Shown: piece after piece, positions 1-8,787 of the stretch
How positions within the stretch are numbered: the first letter of the stretch is position 1
Layout of the letters: the number at the start of each line of letters is the position of its first letter
Assembly (NCBI GenBank): GCA_002292215.1
Contig: DBBN01000026.1
Span: 1 to 18,188, forward strand
Length of the DNA stretch: 18,188 bases
DNA from: Glaciecola sp. UBA983
Lineage (GTDB): Bacteria > Pseudomonadota > Gammaproteobacteria > Enterobacterales > Alteromonadaceae
Direction of reading: 5' to 3'
Program-made: the position numbers and the translations under genes
Notes under the pieces: model-generated
Told to the model about the DNA's origin: nothing
Databases searched by the model: none
Seen by the model: only the letters and a program-made list of their open reading frames with translations

Positions 1-969
1 TGAACCTGTTTTACCTTTAACTTCACCGTTTGTGTATTTTTCAACATAATCAGCGTTAACACGAGCAGCACGCTCAAGTAAACGTGAATGAAGATAGAAT
101 ACGTCACCAGGGTATGCTTCACGACCCGGAGGACGTTTAAGTAGCAATGATACTTGACGATACGCAACAGCTTGCTTAGATAAGTCATCATATACGATTA
201 ACGCATCTTCACCGCGGTCACGGAAGTATTCACCCATGGTACAACCAGAATATGCTGATAAGTACTGCAATGCTGCAGACTCAGATGCAGAAGCTGCTAC
301 GATAATCGTGTTAGCAAGGGCACCGTGCTCTTCTAGTTTGCGTACTACGTTAGCAATAGTAGAGGCTTTTTGGCCAATAGCTACGTAAACACATTTAATA
401 CCTGTATCTTTTTGATTGATGATGGCATCGATTGCTAATGCAGTTTTACCCGTTTGACGGTCACCGATAACTAGCTCACGCTGGCCACGACCGATTGGGA
501 TCATCGAGTCAACAGACTTGTAGCCTGTTTGTACTGGTTGATCAACTGATTGACGCTCGATTACGCCTGGTGCAATTTTTTCTACTGGCTCAAAACCAGC
601 AGCTTCGATTGCGCCTTTACCATCGATTGGCTCACCTAGTGTGTTTACTACACGACCTAATAGACCTGGGCCTACTGGTACTTCTAGGATACGACCGGTT
701 GAAAGTACTTTATTGCCTTCTTGAAGATCCTGGTATGGACCCATTACTACTGCACCAACAGAATCTCGTTCTAAGTTAAGTGCGATAGCGTAGCGGCCAC
801 CAGGAAGCTCGATCATTTCTCCTTGCATTACAGCTGCTAAGCCAGTAATGCGGATGATACCGTCGGTTACACCAACAATGGTACCTTCATTTCGAGCTTC
901 ACTTACTACTTCAAACTTCTCAATGCGTTGCTTGATTAGTTCTGCAATTTCAGTGGAATTAAGTTGCAT
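1..969 (-). CDS. atpA: F1Fo ATP synthase subunit alpha (partial, C-terminus beyond left edge)
   Basis: Encodes the non-catalytic nucleotide-binding alpha subunit of the F1 head, which alternates with beta in the cytoplasmic hexamer that makes ATP. The first 323 codons are present and in frame to base 1; the family is about 513 residues, so roughly 190 residues are missing off the edge. The start at 969 gives [16 protein letters not shown], the standard gammaproteobacterial N-terminus (N-terminal helix for delta/b contact). The P-loop GDRQTGKT lies at residues 169-176, followed by the conserved [11 protein letters not shown] and [14 protein letters not shown] stretches. It is preceded by a purine-rich ribosome site (GGGGATAAGAG) in the 13-bp gap after atpH and is the last visible cistron of the atp operon. 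Identity is certain; nothing looks broken. Confidence 0.98.
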   Translation of the reverse strand, partial: MQLNSTEIAELIKQRIEKFEVVSEARNEGTIVGVTDGIIRITGLAAVMQGEMIELPGGRYAIALNLERDSVGAVVMGPYQDLQEGNKVLSTGRILEVPVGPGLLGRVVNTLGEPIDGKGAIEAAGFEPVEKIAPGVIERQSVDQPVQTGYKSVDSMIPIGRGQRELVIGDRQTGKTALAIDAIINQKDTGIKCVYVAIGQKASTIANVVRKLEEHGALANTIIVAASASESAALQYLSAYSGCTMGEYFRDRGEDALIVYDDLSKQAVAYRQVSLLLKRPPGREAYPGDVFYLHSRLLERAARVNADYVEKYTNGEVKGKTGS

Positions 970-982
970 GCTCTTATCCCCG

Positions 983-1516
983 TTATGCTTGTAACGCGTC
1001 TGCTAGACGGTTTAATTTAGTTTGTATGGAACCATCGATAACTGTATCGCCAGCTTTAATTATTAAGCCAGCTACAATTGCCTTATCCACGTTACAAATC
1101 AGATTTACTTTGCGTGACAAACGTTTTTCTAGCGCTGCACTGATACTGGTTTGTTGTGCTTTGGTAAGTTTGATGGCAGATGTGACATCTACTTCAATTT
1201 CTTTATCAAATTCAGCTTTATACTGACTAAACAACGTAGCCACATCAGGTAATGCTGATAAGCGTTTGTTCTCTGCCAAAACCCTAATTAGGTTTTGACC
1301 ATTTTCGTCGATTTGTTCACCGCAAACACCGATAAAGATTTCAGCTAGCTTGCTCGCAGAGTAGGCACCTTTCAATATTTCTTTGATCGATGCATCCTGT
1401 GCTACAGCGCCAGCGAATACCAGCATTTCTTGCCATTGGGCGACGGTTTGTTTTTCGACCGCGAAATCAAAAGCCGCTTTGGCGTAAGGGCGAGCAACGG
1501 TAGTCAATTCAGACAT
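983..1516 (-). CDS. atpH: F1Fo ATP synthase subunit delta
   Basis: Encodes the delta subunit, the peripheral-stalk protein that sits on top of F1 and clamps the alpha N-terminus to subunit b (OSCP homologue). It has 177 residues, the usual length in gammaproteobacteria. The N-terminus [19 protein letters not shown] carries the family signature ARPYAKAAF, and the C-terminal part contains the conserved glycine/hydrophobic segment [24 protein letters not shown] good ribosome site (AAGGGAGA) precedes the ATG at 1516. The gene is packed between atpF (13-bp gap) and atpA (13-bp gap), so it is co-transcribed and probably partly translationally coupled. Cytoplasmic, membrane-associated through the stalk. 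Confidence 0.97.
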   Translation of the reverse strand: MSELTTVARPYAKAAFDFAVEKQTVAQWQEMLVFAGAVAQDASIKEILKGAYSASKLAEIFIGVCGEQIDENGQNLIRVLAENKRLSALPDVATLFSQYKAEFDKEIEVDVTSAIKLTKAQQTSISAALEKRLSRKVNLICNVDKAIVAGLIIKAGDTVIDGSIQTKLNRLADALQA

Positions 1517-1529
1517 GGCTCATTCTCCC

Positions 1530-2000
1530 TTATAGCTCGTCGACAAGTTTTGCAACAATGTCGGCTTGCGCATCTTTATCGATTTCACGTGCTAATATTT
1601 TCTCAGCACCAGCAATGGCTAAAGCAGATACTTGCTTACGCAAATCTTCTTTGGCACGATTACGTTCAGCATCAATTTCAGCATAACCCTGGGCAATGAT
1701 ATTCTCACGCTCTGAGTGACCACGTTGCGTTTCTTCGTCAACTAAGACTTTGGCACGCTTTTTGGCTTGCTCGATGATTTCCGCTGCTTGCGCTTTGGCT
1801 TCTTTAAGTTGTTCAGCAGCTTGTGCTTGAGCAACCGCTAGATCTTTTTCAGCTTGGTCAGAAGCTTCTAGCCCATCGGCTATAATTTTCTGACGCTCTT
1901 CAATTGCGCCTAGTAGTGGTGGCCACACGAACTTCATGCAGAACCATACAAAAACAGCAAATGCGATTGCCTGACCTATTAGAGTGGCGTTAATGTTCAC
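1530..2000 (-). CDS. atpF: F1Fo ATP synthase subunit b
   Basis: Encodes subunit b, whose dimer forms the peripheral stalk joining membrane subunit a to delta and F1. It has 156 residues, identical to the common enterobacterial length. Residues 1-30 ([20 protein letters not shown], then MKFVWPPL) form the single N-terminal membrane anchor. The rest is a highly charged alanine/glutamate/lysine-rich helix with heptad character, the expected right-handed coiled coil. The start codon is GTG, not ATG: it sits behind an excellent ribosome site (AGGAGGAG, spacing about 7), and MNINATLIG matches the family N-terminus. Separated from atpE by 48 bp without a clear hairpin. Confidence 0.97.
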   Translation of the reverse strand: MNINATLIGQAIAFAVFVWFCMKFVWPPLLGAIEERQKIIADGLEASDQAEKDLAVAQAQAAEQLKEAKAQAAEIIEQAKKRAKVLVDEETQRGHSERENIIAQGYAEIDAERNRAKEDLRKQVSALAIAGAEKILAREIDKDAQADIVAKLVDEL

Positions 2001-2048
2001 GTCGACTCCTCCTATTTAATGTTCGCTAAACTTTCGGGTTTAATAAAA

Positions 2049-2323
<275 letters not shown>

Positions 2324-2331
2324 AAAAACTA

Positions 2332-3183
<852 letters not shown>

Positions 3184-3197
3184 TTAGAAATTGTTGT

Positions 3198-3581
3198 TTA
3201 GCGCTTGCTCATCCAAATGATACAAATGGTATGCGTCGCCGTTGTGATCGCAAATCCAATTAACATGAACACCGGTTGCAGCAGTGTTAATTGATATGCC
3301 ATCACAAATAATATAATTGTCATTGCCAATTTTAGTTTTGAGCCTTGGCTAAAGCTCTGCATCACTAACTCTTTTTTGGTTGCGCCGGCAAACCGGAACG
3401 CGAAAAATGCAAAAAACATGCTAGGTAATACACTAATACCAGCCCCAATCAAATAAGATAGGCCTGCATAGGTGTTGAAAATAACTAGGAAAAGTAGCGA
3501 ACAAATCGCGATGACACAGAGTTGTAATTGGAATGTCTTTTTGGCTAGTATCTTACCTTTACCAACCATTGAATACACCAC
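3198..3581 (-). CDS. atpI: ATP synthase protein I (assembly factor)
   Basis: A small inner-membrane protein (127 residues if started at GTG 3581) with four hydrophobic segments, at roughly residues 18-35, 40-63, 82-98 and 101-122. Known AtpI helps c-ring/Na+-or-H+ ATPase assembly and Mg2+ handling but is dispensable. The first-gene position in the atp operon and the topology support the call; sequence conservation in this family is low. The start is ambiguous: GTG 3581 has AAGAGAG five bases upstream, GTG 3578 follows directly, and ATG 3569 lies 12 bases inside. A promoter about 40 bp upstream makes this the first gene of the operon. Confidence 0.9.
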   Translation of the reverse strand: MVYSMVGKGKILAKKTFQLQLCVIAICSLLFLVIFNTYAGLSYLIGAGISVLPSMFFAFFAFRFAGATKKELVMQSFSQGSKLKLAMTIILFVMAYQLTLLQPVFMLIGFAITTATHTICIIWMSKR

Positions 3582-3621
3582 ATTAACTCTCTTACATTAA
3601 ATCCTAACTTTAGCGGATGGA

Positions 3622-3649
3622 AGTATACTGAGACTGTGGATTATTTCAA
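3622..3649 (-). promoter_or_regulatory. Predicted sigma70 promoter of the atp operon
   Basis: Reading leftward: -35 TTGAAA (3644-3649), 16-bp spacer, -10 TATACT (3622-3627). Transcription would start near 3614, giving a leader of about 33 bases before atpI. The rest of the parB-atpI gap (3650-3800) shows only weak inverted repeats without a T-run, so no convincing parB terminator was found. Confidence 0.7.
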
Positions 3650-3800
3650 CTAATAAAGATCAATGATAATTATGATGGTGTGCATACATTTAGATGATAA
3701 TGTACTGTAAATAGGAACTTAAGCCCTTTAAAAGCCTAGATAATGTGAAAGTAGTAGATCCAAAGTCGTAAACTTTTACGCCCAATTGAATGACTTTTTA

Positions 3801-4688
3801 TTACTTGAAAAAGCCTAAGATGCCGTCTAATTGTTCTAAATCAGTAAAATCGATGACGACTTTGCCTTTGCCTTGCTTATTGGCATTGATTTTAACGTGT
3901 GCACCGATTTTTTCAGCTAGATCGGTTTGTAGACGTGCTACATCCGGGTCGACTTGTTTAGCTACAGCTTCTGGTGGTGGATTGAGTAATTTACGCACAT
4001 AATTTTCAGTTTCACGCACACTAAGGCTTTTGCCAGCAACATGTTTGCCTGCTTCAACTTGCGTTTCTCCCGATAATGCGAGTAAGGTTCGGGCATGGCC
4101 CATTTCAATATCACCGTACTCAAGCAACTTTTTTACTTCATCAGTTAACGAATTTAAGCGTAATAAATTGGTGACTGTTGTACGTGATTTACCTACTGCT
4201 TGGGCTACTTCTTGGTGAGTTAATTCAAATTCTTTCATAAGGCGATCAAGCGCTTGGGCTTCTTCCATCGCATTGAGATCTTCACGTTGTATATTTTCAA
4301 TTAGCGCAATCGCGACGGCTGCTTCATCTGGCACTTCTTTGATTAAACAAGGTACTTCATGCAGTTTTGCCATTTGCGATGCGCGCCAGCGACGTTCGCC
4401 TGCAATAATTTCATACTTGTTTTCTCCGACACTGCGAACAACTATCGGTTGAATAATCCCTTGAGCTTTAATCGATGTTGATAATTCTTCAAGGGCATCA
4501 GGCGACATATCTTTGCGCGGTTGATACTTACCAGGTTGTAAAAATTCGATTGGAATATGACGTAATGAGCCGTCAAGAGAAACGGAACTAGGCTGTCCAT
4601 CAGAATTAACTGCATCAGGGGCAGCGCTGCGCGAGGTGCTTAACAACGCATCTAATCCTCGACCTAACCCTTTACTTTTTCCAGCCAT
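3801..4688 (-). CDS. parB: Chromosome-partitioning protein ParB (Spo0J family)
   Basis: DNA-binding CTPase that loads at parS sites, spreads as a clamp and is segregated by ParA. It has 295 residues, usual for chromosomal ParB. The N-terminus GLGRGLDALL is the conserved ParA-stimulating segment. The ParB/Srx CTP-binding domain follows, with IIAGERRWRAS (residues 94-104) and ENIQREDLNAMEEA (131-144). A helix-turn-helix, LTHQEVAQAVGKSRTTVTNLL, spans about 156-176, and a C-terminal dimerisation domain ends the protein. Located 13 bp after parA and co-transcribed with it. A weak AGGAA ribosome site precedes the ATG. It acts on the origin-proximal nucleoid; no canonical parS was found in this window. 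Confidence 0.97.
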   Translation of the reverse strand: MAGKSKGLGRGLDALLSTSRSAAPDAVNSDGQPSSVSLDGSLRHIPIEFLQPGKYQPRKDMSPDALEELSTSIKAQGIIQPIVVRSVGENKYEIIAGERRWRASQMAKLHEVPCLIKEVPDEAAVAIALIENIQREDLNAMEEAQALDRLMKEFELTHQEVAQAVGKSRTTVTNLLRLNSLTDEVKKLLEYGDIEMGHARTLLALSGETQVEAGKHVAGKSLSVRETENYVRKLLNPPPEAVAKQVDPDVARLQTDLAEKIGAHVKINANKQGKGKVVIDFTDLEQLDGILGFFK

Positions 4689-4701
4689 TTTATATTATTT
4701 C

Positions 4702-5490
4702 CTATGCAATTTTTTGTGTGGCAACGGTGTCTTTACGACGGAGAATTTCCCCTGCTAATGCCAGATAAGCCTTAGCACCGGTTGAAGATTTGTCATAGTA
4801 CATCACTGGTGTACCGTAACTGGGTGCTTCTGCCAAACGAACATTGCGAGGTATCACTGTGCGGTACACCAGCTTTCCAAAATGTCGTTTTAGTTGTTCT
4901 GATACATCATTGGCCAATCGATTACGCGGATCATACATCGTTCGTAAAATCCCTTCGATGCATAAATCTTTGTTGACAACTGATGCTAATTTTTCAATTG
5001 TGCCCATCAATTCCGTTAAGCCTTCCAGTGCATAATATTCACACTGCATGGGAACAATCACTGAATCGGCAGCGGCTAATGCATTCACTGTTAACTGTGA
5101 CAATGATGGCGGGCAATCAATAAAAATAAAATCATAATCATCACGAACCGTCTCGAGCGCATTGCGCAAGCGAACTTCTCGTGCATACAACTCCATCAAT
5201 TTGACCTCGGCGGCGGTATTATCTGAATTACCTGCAATCAAATGATATTTTCCGCTTGTTTCTGTGATGATCACTTCTTTGGCAGGTTTATCTTCGATGA
5301 GTAATTCATAACACGTGTTTTCAACATCGTGTTTAGACACACCACTGGCGGTCGTTGCATTTCCTTGCGGATCAAGATCGATCAATAAAACCCGACGTTT
5401 AGTTGCAGCCATGGACGCTGCTACGTTCACTGTCGACGTGGTTTTACCTACTCCACCTTTCTGATTCGCTATTGCAATAATTTTAGCCAC
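4702..5490 (-). CDS. parA: Chromosome-partitioning ATPase ParA (Soj family)
   Basis: Deviant-Walker P-loop ATPase that binds the nucleoid non-specifically as an ATP dimer and pulls ParB-parS complexes to segregate origins. It has 262 residues, the short chromosomal type without the N-terminal HTH of plasmid type Ia ParA. The deviant Walker A is QKGGVGKTTS (10-19) with the signature lysine KGGVGK; Walker A' is LIDLDPQGN (36-44); Walker B is FIDCPPSL (123-130). The start is GTG at 5490, chosen because MAKIIAIANQKGG matches the family and AAAGAGA lies upstream. The rsmG stop is 20 bp upstream and parB follows 13 bp later, so the three genes form one transcription unit with mnmG. Confidence 0.97.
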   Translation of the reverse strand: MAKIIAIANQKGGVGKTTSTVNVAASMAATKRRVLLIDLDPQGNATTASGVSKHDVENTCYELLIEDKPAKEVIITETSGKYHLIAGNSDNTAAEVKLMELYAREVRLRNALETVRDDYDFIFIDCPPSLSQLTVNALAAADSVIVPMQCEYYALEGLTELMGTIEKLASVVNKDLCIEGILRTMYDPRNRLANDVSEQLKRHFGKLVYRTVIPRNVRLAEAPSYGTPVMYYDKSSTGAKAYLALAGEILRRKDTVATQKIA

Positions 5491-5510
5491 GCGGCATTCT
5501 CTTTATCTGA

Positions 5511-6173
5511 TTAAGCGGTTGATTTAATTCTGATCAAGTGACGATCACCAATCAGTTGTGGTACATGCAGTTGTACACATTCAGTTAGTGCATAACCTGC
5601 CGGCATATCGGTTAGTTCGTTCTCTGGGTATTGCCCTTTTAACGCTAAGAACTCCCCGTTAGTATTTACCAAATGACCGCACCAGTGCAACATATCTTTT
5701 ATACTTGCAAACGCTCGTGATATCACACCATCGAATCCATGCGGGTCTGTGTATTCTTCTACCCGTGATTGTACCGGTAAAATATTATTCAATTTTAGGC
5801 CATATGCCACTTGTTGCATAAATCTTACGCGTTTTCCTAATGAATCCAACAATACAAATTCATAGTCAGGATGCATAATCGCAAGTGGAATACCAGGTAA
5901 TCCCGGTCCAGTTCCCACATCGATAAAGCGTTTACCTTTGAGGAGTGGGGCTACTATTATGGAATCTAAGATATGCTTAACTAACATATCATCAATCTGG
6001 CGAATAGAAGTTAAATTATACGCTTTGTTCCATTTGTGCATCATTTCGATGTACATCACTAATTTTTGTAGCTGCACATCTGACACAACTAGCTGCGTTT
6101 TACTGATCAAAAATTGTAATTTTTGCACAAGTTGTTGATCTTGTGCTTGTAATTCTGGTGACTGTTGAGTCAT
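5511..6173 (-). CDS. rsmG: 16S rRNA (guanine527-N7)-methyltransferase RsmG
   Basis: SAM-dependent methyltransferase (formerly GidB) that makes m7G527 in the 530 loop of 16S rRNA; loss gives low-level streptomycin resistance in other bacteria. It has 220 residues against 207 in E. coli; the extra is a glutamine-rich N-terminus ([17 protein letters not shown]). Family landmarks: [11 protein letters not shown] (48-58), KHILDSI (66-72), and the SAM-binding [15 protein letters not shown] (85-99), followed by the acidic end of strand 2 (LLDSLGKR) and [12 protein letters not shown]. Lies 30 bp downstream of mnmG, the classic gidA-gidB pair beside the origin, and reads into parAB. Confidence 0.97.
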   Translation of the reverse strand: MTQQSPELQAQDQQLVQKLQFLISKTQLVVSDVQLQKLVMYIEMMHKWNKAYNLTSIRQIDDMLVKHILDSIIVAPLLKGKRFIDVGTGPGLPGIPLAIMHPDYEFVLLDSLGKRVRFMQQVAYGLKLNNILPVQSRVEEYTDPHGFDGVISRAFASIKDMLHWCGHLVNTNGEFLALKGQYPENELTDMPAGYALTECVQLHVPQLIGDRHLIRIKSTA

Positions 6174-6203
6174 TTACTGCGCCTTATTGCTGATGCAAAA
6201 AAT

Positions 6204-8093
6204 TTATGCAGACTTTCGCAGCATGTTATGTTTTTTCAAATATACCAAGAGCAATGAAATCGCCGCAGGCGTGATCCCTGAAATGCGTGATGCTTTGCCT
6301 AAGGTTTCTGGACGCGCATCCGTTAATTTTGCGACCACCTCATTGGATAATCCTGAAATTTGCGAATAATCAAATTGTGGTGGTAACAATGTCATTTCAT
6401 GACGTTGTGTTTTGGCTATTTCATCTTTTTGACGTTCAATGTAACCGGCATATTTAATTTGAATTTCAACCTGCTCAGCCGCTTGTTGATGTGTCAAACC
6501 AGGGCCTAAACCCTCTATATCCATTAGCTTGGCATAAGTCATTTCCGGTCTACGGATCATTTCTTCAAGAGAATGTTCACGATTTATTGGATTTTTTAGC
6601 ATCGGATTTAGCAGCGGAACGGCTGCATGATGCGGATGGATCCATTGTCCTTTCAAGCGTTGTCTTTCTAGTTCAATTAGTTCTAATTTTTCATTAAATG
6701 CTGCCCAACGTACATCATCGACCAAACCAATTTCTCGCCCTAATGGTGTTAAACGCATATCAGCGTTGTCTTCACGCAACAATAATCGATATTCAGCTCG
6801 AGATGTAAACATGCGGTACGGTTCTTTGGTACCCATAGTAGCTAAATCATCAATTAACACACCAATGTAGGCTTGATCACGACGCAAACTGATCGCTTCT
6901 TTGTCTTGAGTTTGCAATGCTGCGTTGGCTCCGGCGATTAACCCTTGCGCTCCAGCTTCTTCGTAACCGGTAGTACCATTGATTTGGCCAGCAAAAAACA
7001 ATCCGCCAATAAACTTGGTTTCTAAGGATTGTTTAAGATCACGTGGGTCAAAAAAGTCATATTCAATCGCATATCCAGGACGAATGATATGTGCATTCTC
7101 AAATCCTTTAATCGAACGTACCAAATTAAATTGCACATCAAATGGCAATGATGTTGAAATTCCATTTGGATAGATTTCTATTGAGTTTAATCCCTCTGGT
7201 TCAACAAAAATTTGATGTGAGTCTTTATCCGAAAAACGGTTAATTTTATCTTCAATACTTGGGCAATAACGTGGCCCAATTCCTTCGATGACACCAGTAT
7301 ACATGGGTGAACGGTCTAATCCACCCCGGATAATTTCGTGGGTACGCTCATTGGTATGTGTGATGTAACAGGGAATTTGTCGTGGATGTTGATCAACGTT
7401 CCCCATAAACGAAAATACTGGCAACGGTGTATCACCGGGCTGAGGTTGCATTACATCGTAGTTTAAAGTTCGTGCATCTAGCCGTGCAGGAGTACCTGTT
7501 TTTAGACGATCAACTCTGAATGGTAATGCCCGTAAGCGTTCTGCAAGTGCTATTGATGGAGGATCGCCGGCTCTACCACCTTTGTAATTTTCTAATCCTA
7601 TGTGGATAGTGCCACCTAGAAATGTGCCTACCGTGATAACGACAGTTTTGGCTTTAAATTTTAAGCCCATTTGCGTTACAACACCGGTAACGCGATCTTG
7701 CTCAACGATAATATCATCACAAGATTGTTGAAAAATGGTCAAGTTTTCTTGATGCTCAAGCATATTGCGCACGGCATTACGATATAACCCTCGGTCGGCT
7801 TGTGCGCGCGTAGCGCGCACTGCGGGGCCTTTTGACGCATTTAGCGTACGAAATTGGATCCCTGCAAGATCAATGGCATGAGCCATTGCACCACCAAGTG
7901 CATCAATTTCTTTAACTAGATGTCCTTTCCCAATCCCACCAATGGCTGGATTACATGACATTTGCCCTAATGTATCCATGTTATGCGTTAACAATAAGGT
8001 TTGTGCACCCATTCGGGCAGCTGCAAGCGCAGCTTCGGTGCCGGCATGACCACCACCTACTACAATGACATCGTATGCTTTTTCGTGAAACAT
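6204..8093 (-). CDS. mnmG: tRNA uridine-5-carboxymethylaminomethyl modification enzyme MnmG
   Basis: FAD-dependent subunit of the MnmE-MnmG complex, which adds (carboxymethyl)aminomethyl to U34 of certain tRNAs. It has 629 residues, the same as E. coli. The N-terminal FAD dinucleotide motif is [20 protein letters not shown] (11-30); the family signature [20 protein letters not shown] begins at residue 45. A second flavin motif, [19 protein letters not shown], and the C-terminal tRNA-binding helical domain are intact. Its partner mnmE is on the other side of the origin (13427-14833). The ATG at 8093 has a modest ribosome site (AGGTCAA); a likely promoter is at 8124-8153. First gene of mnmG-rsmG-parA-parB. 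Confidence 0.98.
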   Translation of the reverse strand: MFHEKAYDVIVVGGGHAGTEAALAAARMGAQTLLLTHNMDTLGQMSCNPAIGGIGKGHLVKEIDALGGAMAHAIDLAGIQFRTLNASKGPAVRATRAQADRGLYRNAVRNMLEHQENLTIFQQSCDDIIVEQDRVTGVVTQMGLKFKAKTVVITVGTFLGGTIHIGLENYKGGRAGDPPSIALAERLRALPFRVDRLKTGTPARLDARTLNYDVMQPQPGDTPLPVFSFMGNVDQHPRQIPCYITHTNERTHEIIRGGLDRSPMYTGVIEGIGPRYCPSIEDKINRFSDKDSHQIFVEPEGLNSIEIYPNGISTSLPFDVQFNLVRSIKGFENAHIIRPGYAIEYDFFDPRDLKQSLETKFIGGLFFAGQINGTTGYEEAGAQGLIAGANAALQTQDKEAISLRRDQAYIGVLIDDLATMGTKEPYRMFTSRAEYRLLLREDNADMRLTPLGREIGLVDDVRWAAFNEKLELIELERQRLKGQWIHPHHAAVPLLNPMLKNPINREHSLEEMIRRPEMTYAKLMDIEGLGPGLTHQQAAEQVEIQIKYAGYIERQKDEIAKTQRHEMTLLPPQFDYSQISGLSNEVVAKLTDARPETLGKASRISGITPAAISLLLVYLKKHNMLRKSA

Positions 8094-8123
8094 GTAACTT
8101 GACCTATAAAATTTGACGATTGT

Positions 8124-8153
8124 ATTTTAGCTGATTTGCTAGAAAGTTAACAA
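8124..8153 (-). promoter_or_regulatory. Predicted mnmG promoter
   Basis: Reading leftward: -35 TTGTTA (8148-8153), 18-bp spacer, -10 TAAAAT (8124-8129), about 30 bases before the mnmG ATG. Four of six and five of six matches to consensus. In E. coli, gidA transcription from the same position influences origin opening; that role is only inferred here. Confidence 0.5.
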
Positions 8154-8170
8154 TGCTTTGTGAAAAGCAT
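8153..8170. repeat. Perfect 7-bp stem-loop at the edge of the mnmG promoter
   Basis: ATGCTTT-GTGA-AAAGCAT: two perfect 7-base arms around a 4-base loop, abutting the predicted -35 element. There is no T-run on either side, so it is not an intrinsic terminator; it could be a protein-binding inverted repeat. The loop side contains TGTGAAAAG, one mismatch from a loose DnaA box. Confidence 0.5.
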
Positions 8171-8207
8171 CGCCTCTAATATATATAAGCTTTTAAATAG
8201 AGTATAG

Positions 8208-8226
8208 ATTATTACTATTATTATTA
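8208..8226 (+). repeat. Triplet run resembling a DnaA-trio, candidate unwinding element
   Basis: Plus strand reads TTA TTA CTA TTA TTA TTA; its complement read 3' to 5' is AAT AAT GAT AAT AAT AAT, six units fitting the published DnaA-trio pattern 3'-(G/A)A(T/A)-5'. The usual arrangement needs a DnaA box and a GC-rich spacer immediately on the 5' side, and I see no good box there, so function is uncertain. Confidence 0.35.
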
Positions 8227-8327
8227 AGGGAGGTGTTTTCTGTGTGTAAGCCTTTTTTTTATATTAAAATTAAACACTTACAGCGATCATAACTGTCCTT
8301 AAGCACCGTTTGTAAGTGCGTATATAC

Positions 8328-8336
8328 TGTGTATAA
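8328..8336 (-). promoter_or_regulatory. DnaA box (TTATACACA)
   Basis: Matches TTWTNCACA exactly and is identical to the R2-type box of E. coli oriC as I remember it. Nine bases from the perfect box at 8346-8354, in opposite orientation. Confidence 0.7.
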
Positions 8337-8345
8337 AGTGCATGG

Positions 8346-8354
8346 TTATCCACA
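8346..8354 (+). promoter_or_regulatory. DnaA box, perfect consensus (TTATCCACA)
   Basis: Exact high-affinity 9-mer. With its 3' flank it reads TTATCCACAGGGC, the same 13 bases as the R1 box plus flank of E. coli oriC read on the opposite strand (from memory). Confidence 0.85.
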
Positions 8355-8418
8355 GGGCTAGTTTAAAGAAAAGTTATGATCTTGATATACAGTAGTTGAT
8401 CTCAAGTTATTAGTGTAG

Positions 8419-8427
8419 TTATGCACA
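8419..8427 (+). promoter_or_regulatory. DnaA box (TTATGCACA)
   Basis: Exact match to TTWTNCACA, lying between the two perfect boxes. Confidence 0.65.
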
Positions 8428-8451
8428 TATATGTATATGCTTTGATCAAGT

Positions 8452-8460
8452 TGTGGATAA
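8452..8460 (-). promoter_or_regulatory. DnaA box, perfect consensus (TTATCCACA)
   Basis: Exact 9-mer on the minus strand, immediately next to the AT-rich tract 8461-8515 and preceded by TTGATCAAGT. With the box at 8346 it makes an inverted pair about 100 bp apart. Confidence 0.85.
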
Positions 8461-8476
8461 ATGTGTATATTTACAT

Positions 8477-8489
8477 TAAGTTATTGATA
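8477..8489 (-). promoter_or_regulatory. Predicted IHF-binding site in oriC
   Basis: TATCAATAACTTA on the minus strand is an exact match to WATCAANNNNTTR, with an AT-rich flank. It lies 17 bp from the DnaA box at 8452-8460; in E. coli oriC, IHF also binds close to a strong box (R1). Confidence 0.55.
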
Positions 8490-8529
8490 TTATTCTATTT
8501 TATTATTTTAATGTTGCCACCTGATGTGT

Positions 8530-8540
8530 GTAGTATCAGT
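8530..8540 (+). repeat. Direct repeat copy 1 (GTAGTATCAGT)
   Basis: Exact 11-base match to 8719-8729; with flanks the copies are TGATGTGTGTAGTATCAGT and TGATGTAGTATCAGT. Each contains TGAT...ATCA half-sites, so it could be a protein-binding site. The two copies bracket the small ORF at 8580-8690. Confidence 0.5.
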
Positions 8541-8579
8541 TTTGACTTGTAAACCGCCACTAGGAGACGCTGCGAAGGT

Positions 8580-8690
8580 TTATTGTAATGTTTTGGCATG
8601 AATAGATAAGCTAAAAGTAGCTGAAATGACGATAAGTAACGTGGTAAATACAGAGGTAATAGCCCATTGCTTGCCGTGAAGTGTATTCAT
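8580..8690 (-). CDS. Small hydrophobic protein, 36 residues, function unknown
   Basis: Short ORF between oriC and the sucrose phosphorylase gene. The ATG at 8690 has a strong ribosome site (CAGGAAAG, five bases before the start), and the frame runs to a TAA at 8580. The product begins MNTLHGKQWAITSVF, then has a long uncharged stretch (about residues 9-31, TTLLIVISATFSLSI) and ends HAKTLQ. It looks like a single-pass membrane miniprotein. A signal peptide cut after SIHA would leave only four residues, so a stable membrane peptide is more likely. It lies 97 bp downstream of the sucrose phosphorylase stop on the same strand and could be a distal cistron or have its own promoter; I found no convincing promoter. 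No family recognised. Confidence 0.5.
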   Translation of the reverse strand: MNTLHGKQWAITSVFTTLLIVISATFSLSIHAKTLQ

Positions 8691-8718
8691 AATGACTTTC
8701 CTGTTGTAATGATTGATG

Positions 8719-8729
8719 TAGTATCAGTA
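8719..8729 (+). repeat. Direct repeat copy 2 (GTAGTATCAGT)
   Basis: Second copy of the 11-base repeat at 8530-8540, about 30 bp upstream of the small ORF start on its coding strand. The surroundings read TGATGTAGTATCAGTATTAAC. Confidence 0.5.
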
Positions 8730-8787
8730 TTAACAGTGTAGTCGCAAGCAATGGTTAAATAGTAGTAAAAAGCGTAAGTAAATAAGT

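Larger units (their letters stand above)
8178..8520. other. Probable chromosomal replication origin (oriC)
   Basis: Gene-free stretch between mnmG and the rest of the window, at the position where gammaproteobacteria keep oriC. It holds two perfect DnaA boxes in opposite orientation (8346-8354 plus, 8452-8460 minus) and two TTWTNCACA boxes (8328-8336 minus, TTATACACA; 8419-8427 plus, TTATGCACA). Boxes with one mismatch lie at 8241-8249 and 8462-8470. There are four GATC sites (8285, 8378, 8398, 8444), fewer than the E. coli origin. AT-rich tracts flank the box cluster on both sides (8178-8227 and 8461-8515), and an IHF consensus is at 8477-8489. A GATCTC-AAG-TTATTAG stretch (8398-8413) resembles the E. 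coli right 13-mer with three bases inserted. Which AT tract unwinds first cannot be settled by eye. Confidence 0.85.

Noticed and set aside
495..779. Plus-strand 94-codon ORF
   Set aside because: Lies wholly inside atpA on the opposite strand; leucine-rich low-complexity product typical of an antisense shadow.
1430..1699. Plus-strand 89-codon ORF across atpH and atpF
   Set aside because: Antisense to two intact conserved genes, with no ribosome site or recognisable product.
3635..3643. DnaA-box-like TGTGGATTA within the atp promoter spacer
   Set aside because: One core mismatch. About four single-mismatch 9-mers are expected by chance on both strands of 18 kb, so this alone is not evidence.
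3721..3800. Possible parB terminator (CGTAAA..TTTACG stem)
   Set aside because: Very short stem, almost no loop and no T-run on the transcribed side.
4002..4020. AGTTTCACGCAC inside parB as a possible parS
   Set aside because: Only the left half-site matches; the right half is wrong, and the DNA is coding for conserved ParB residues.
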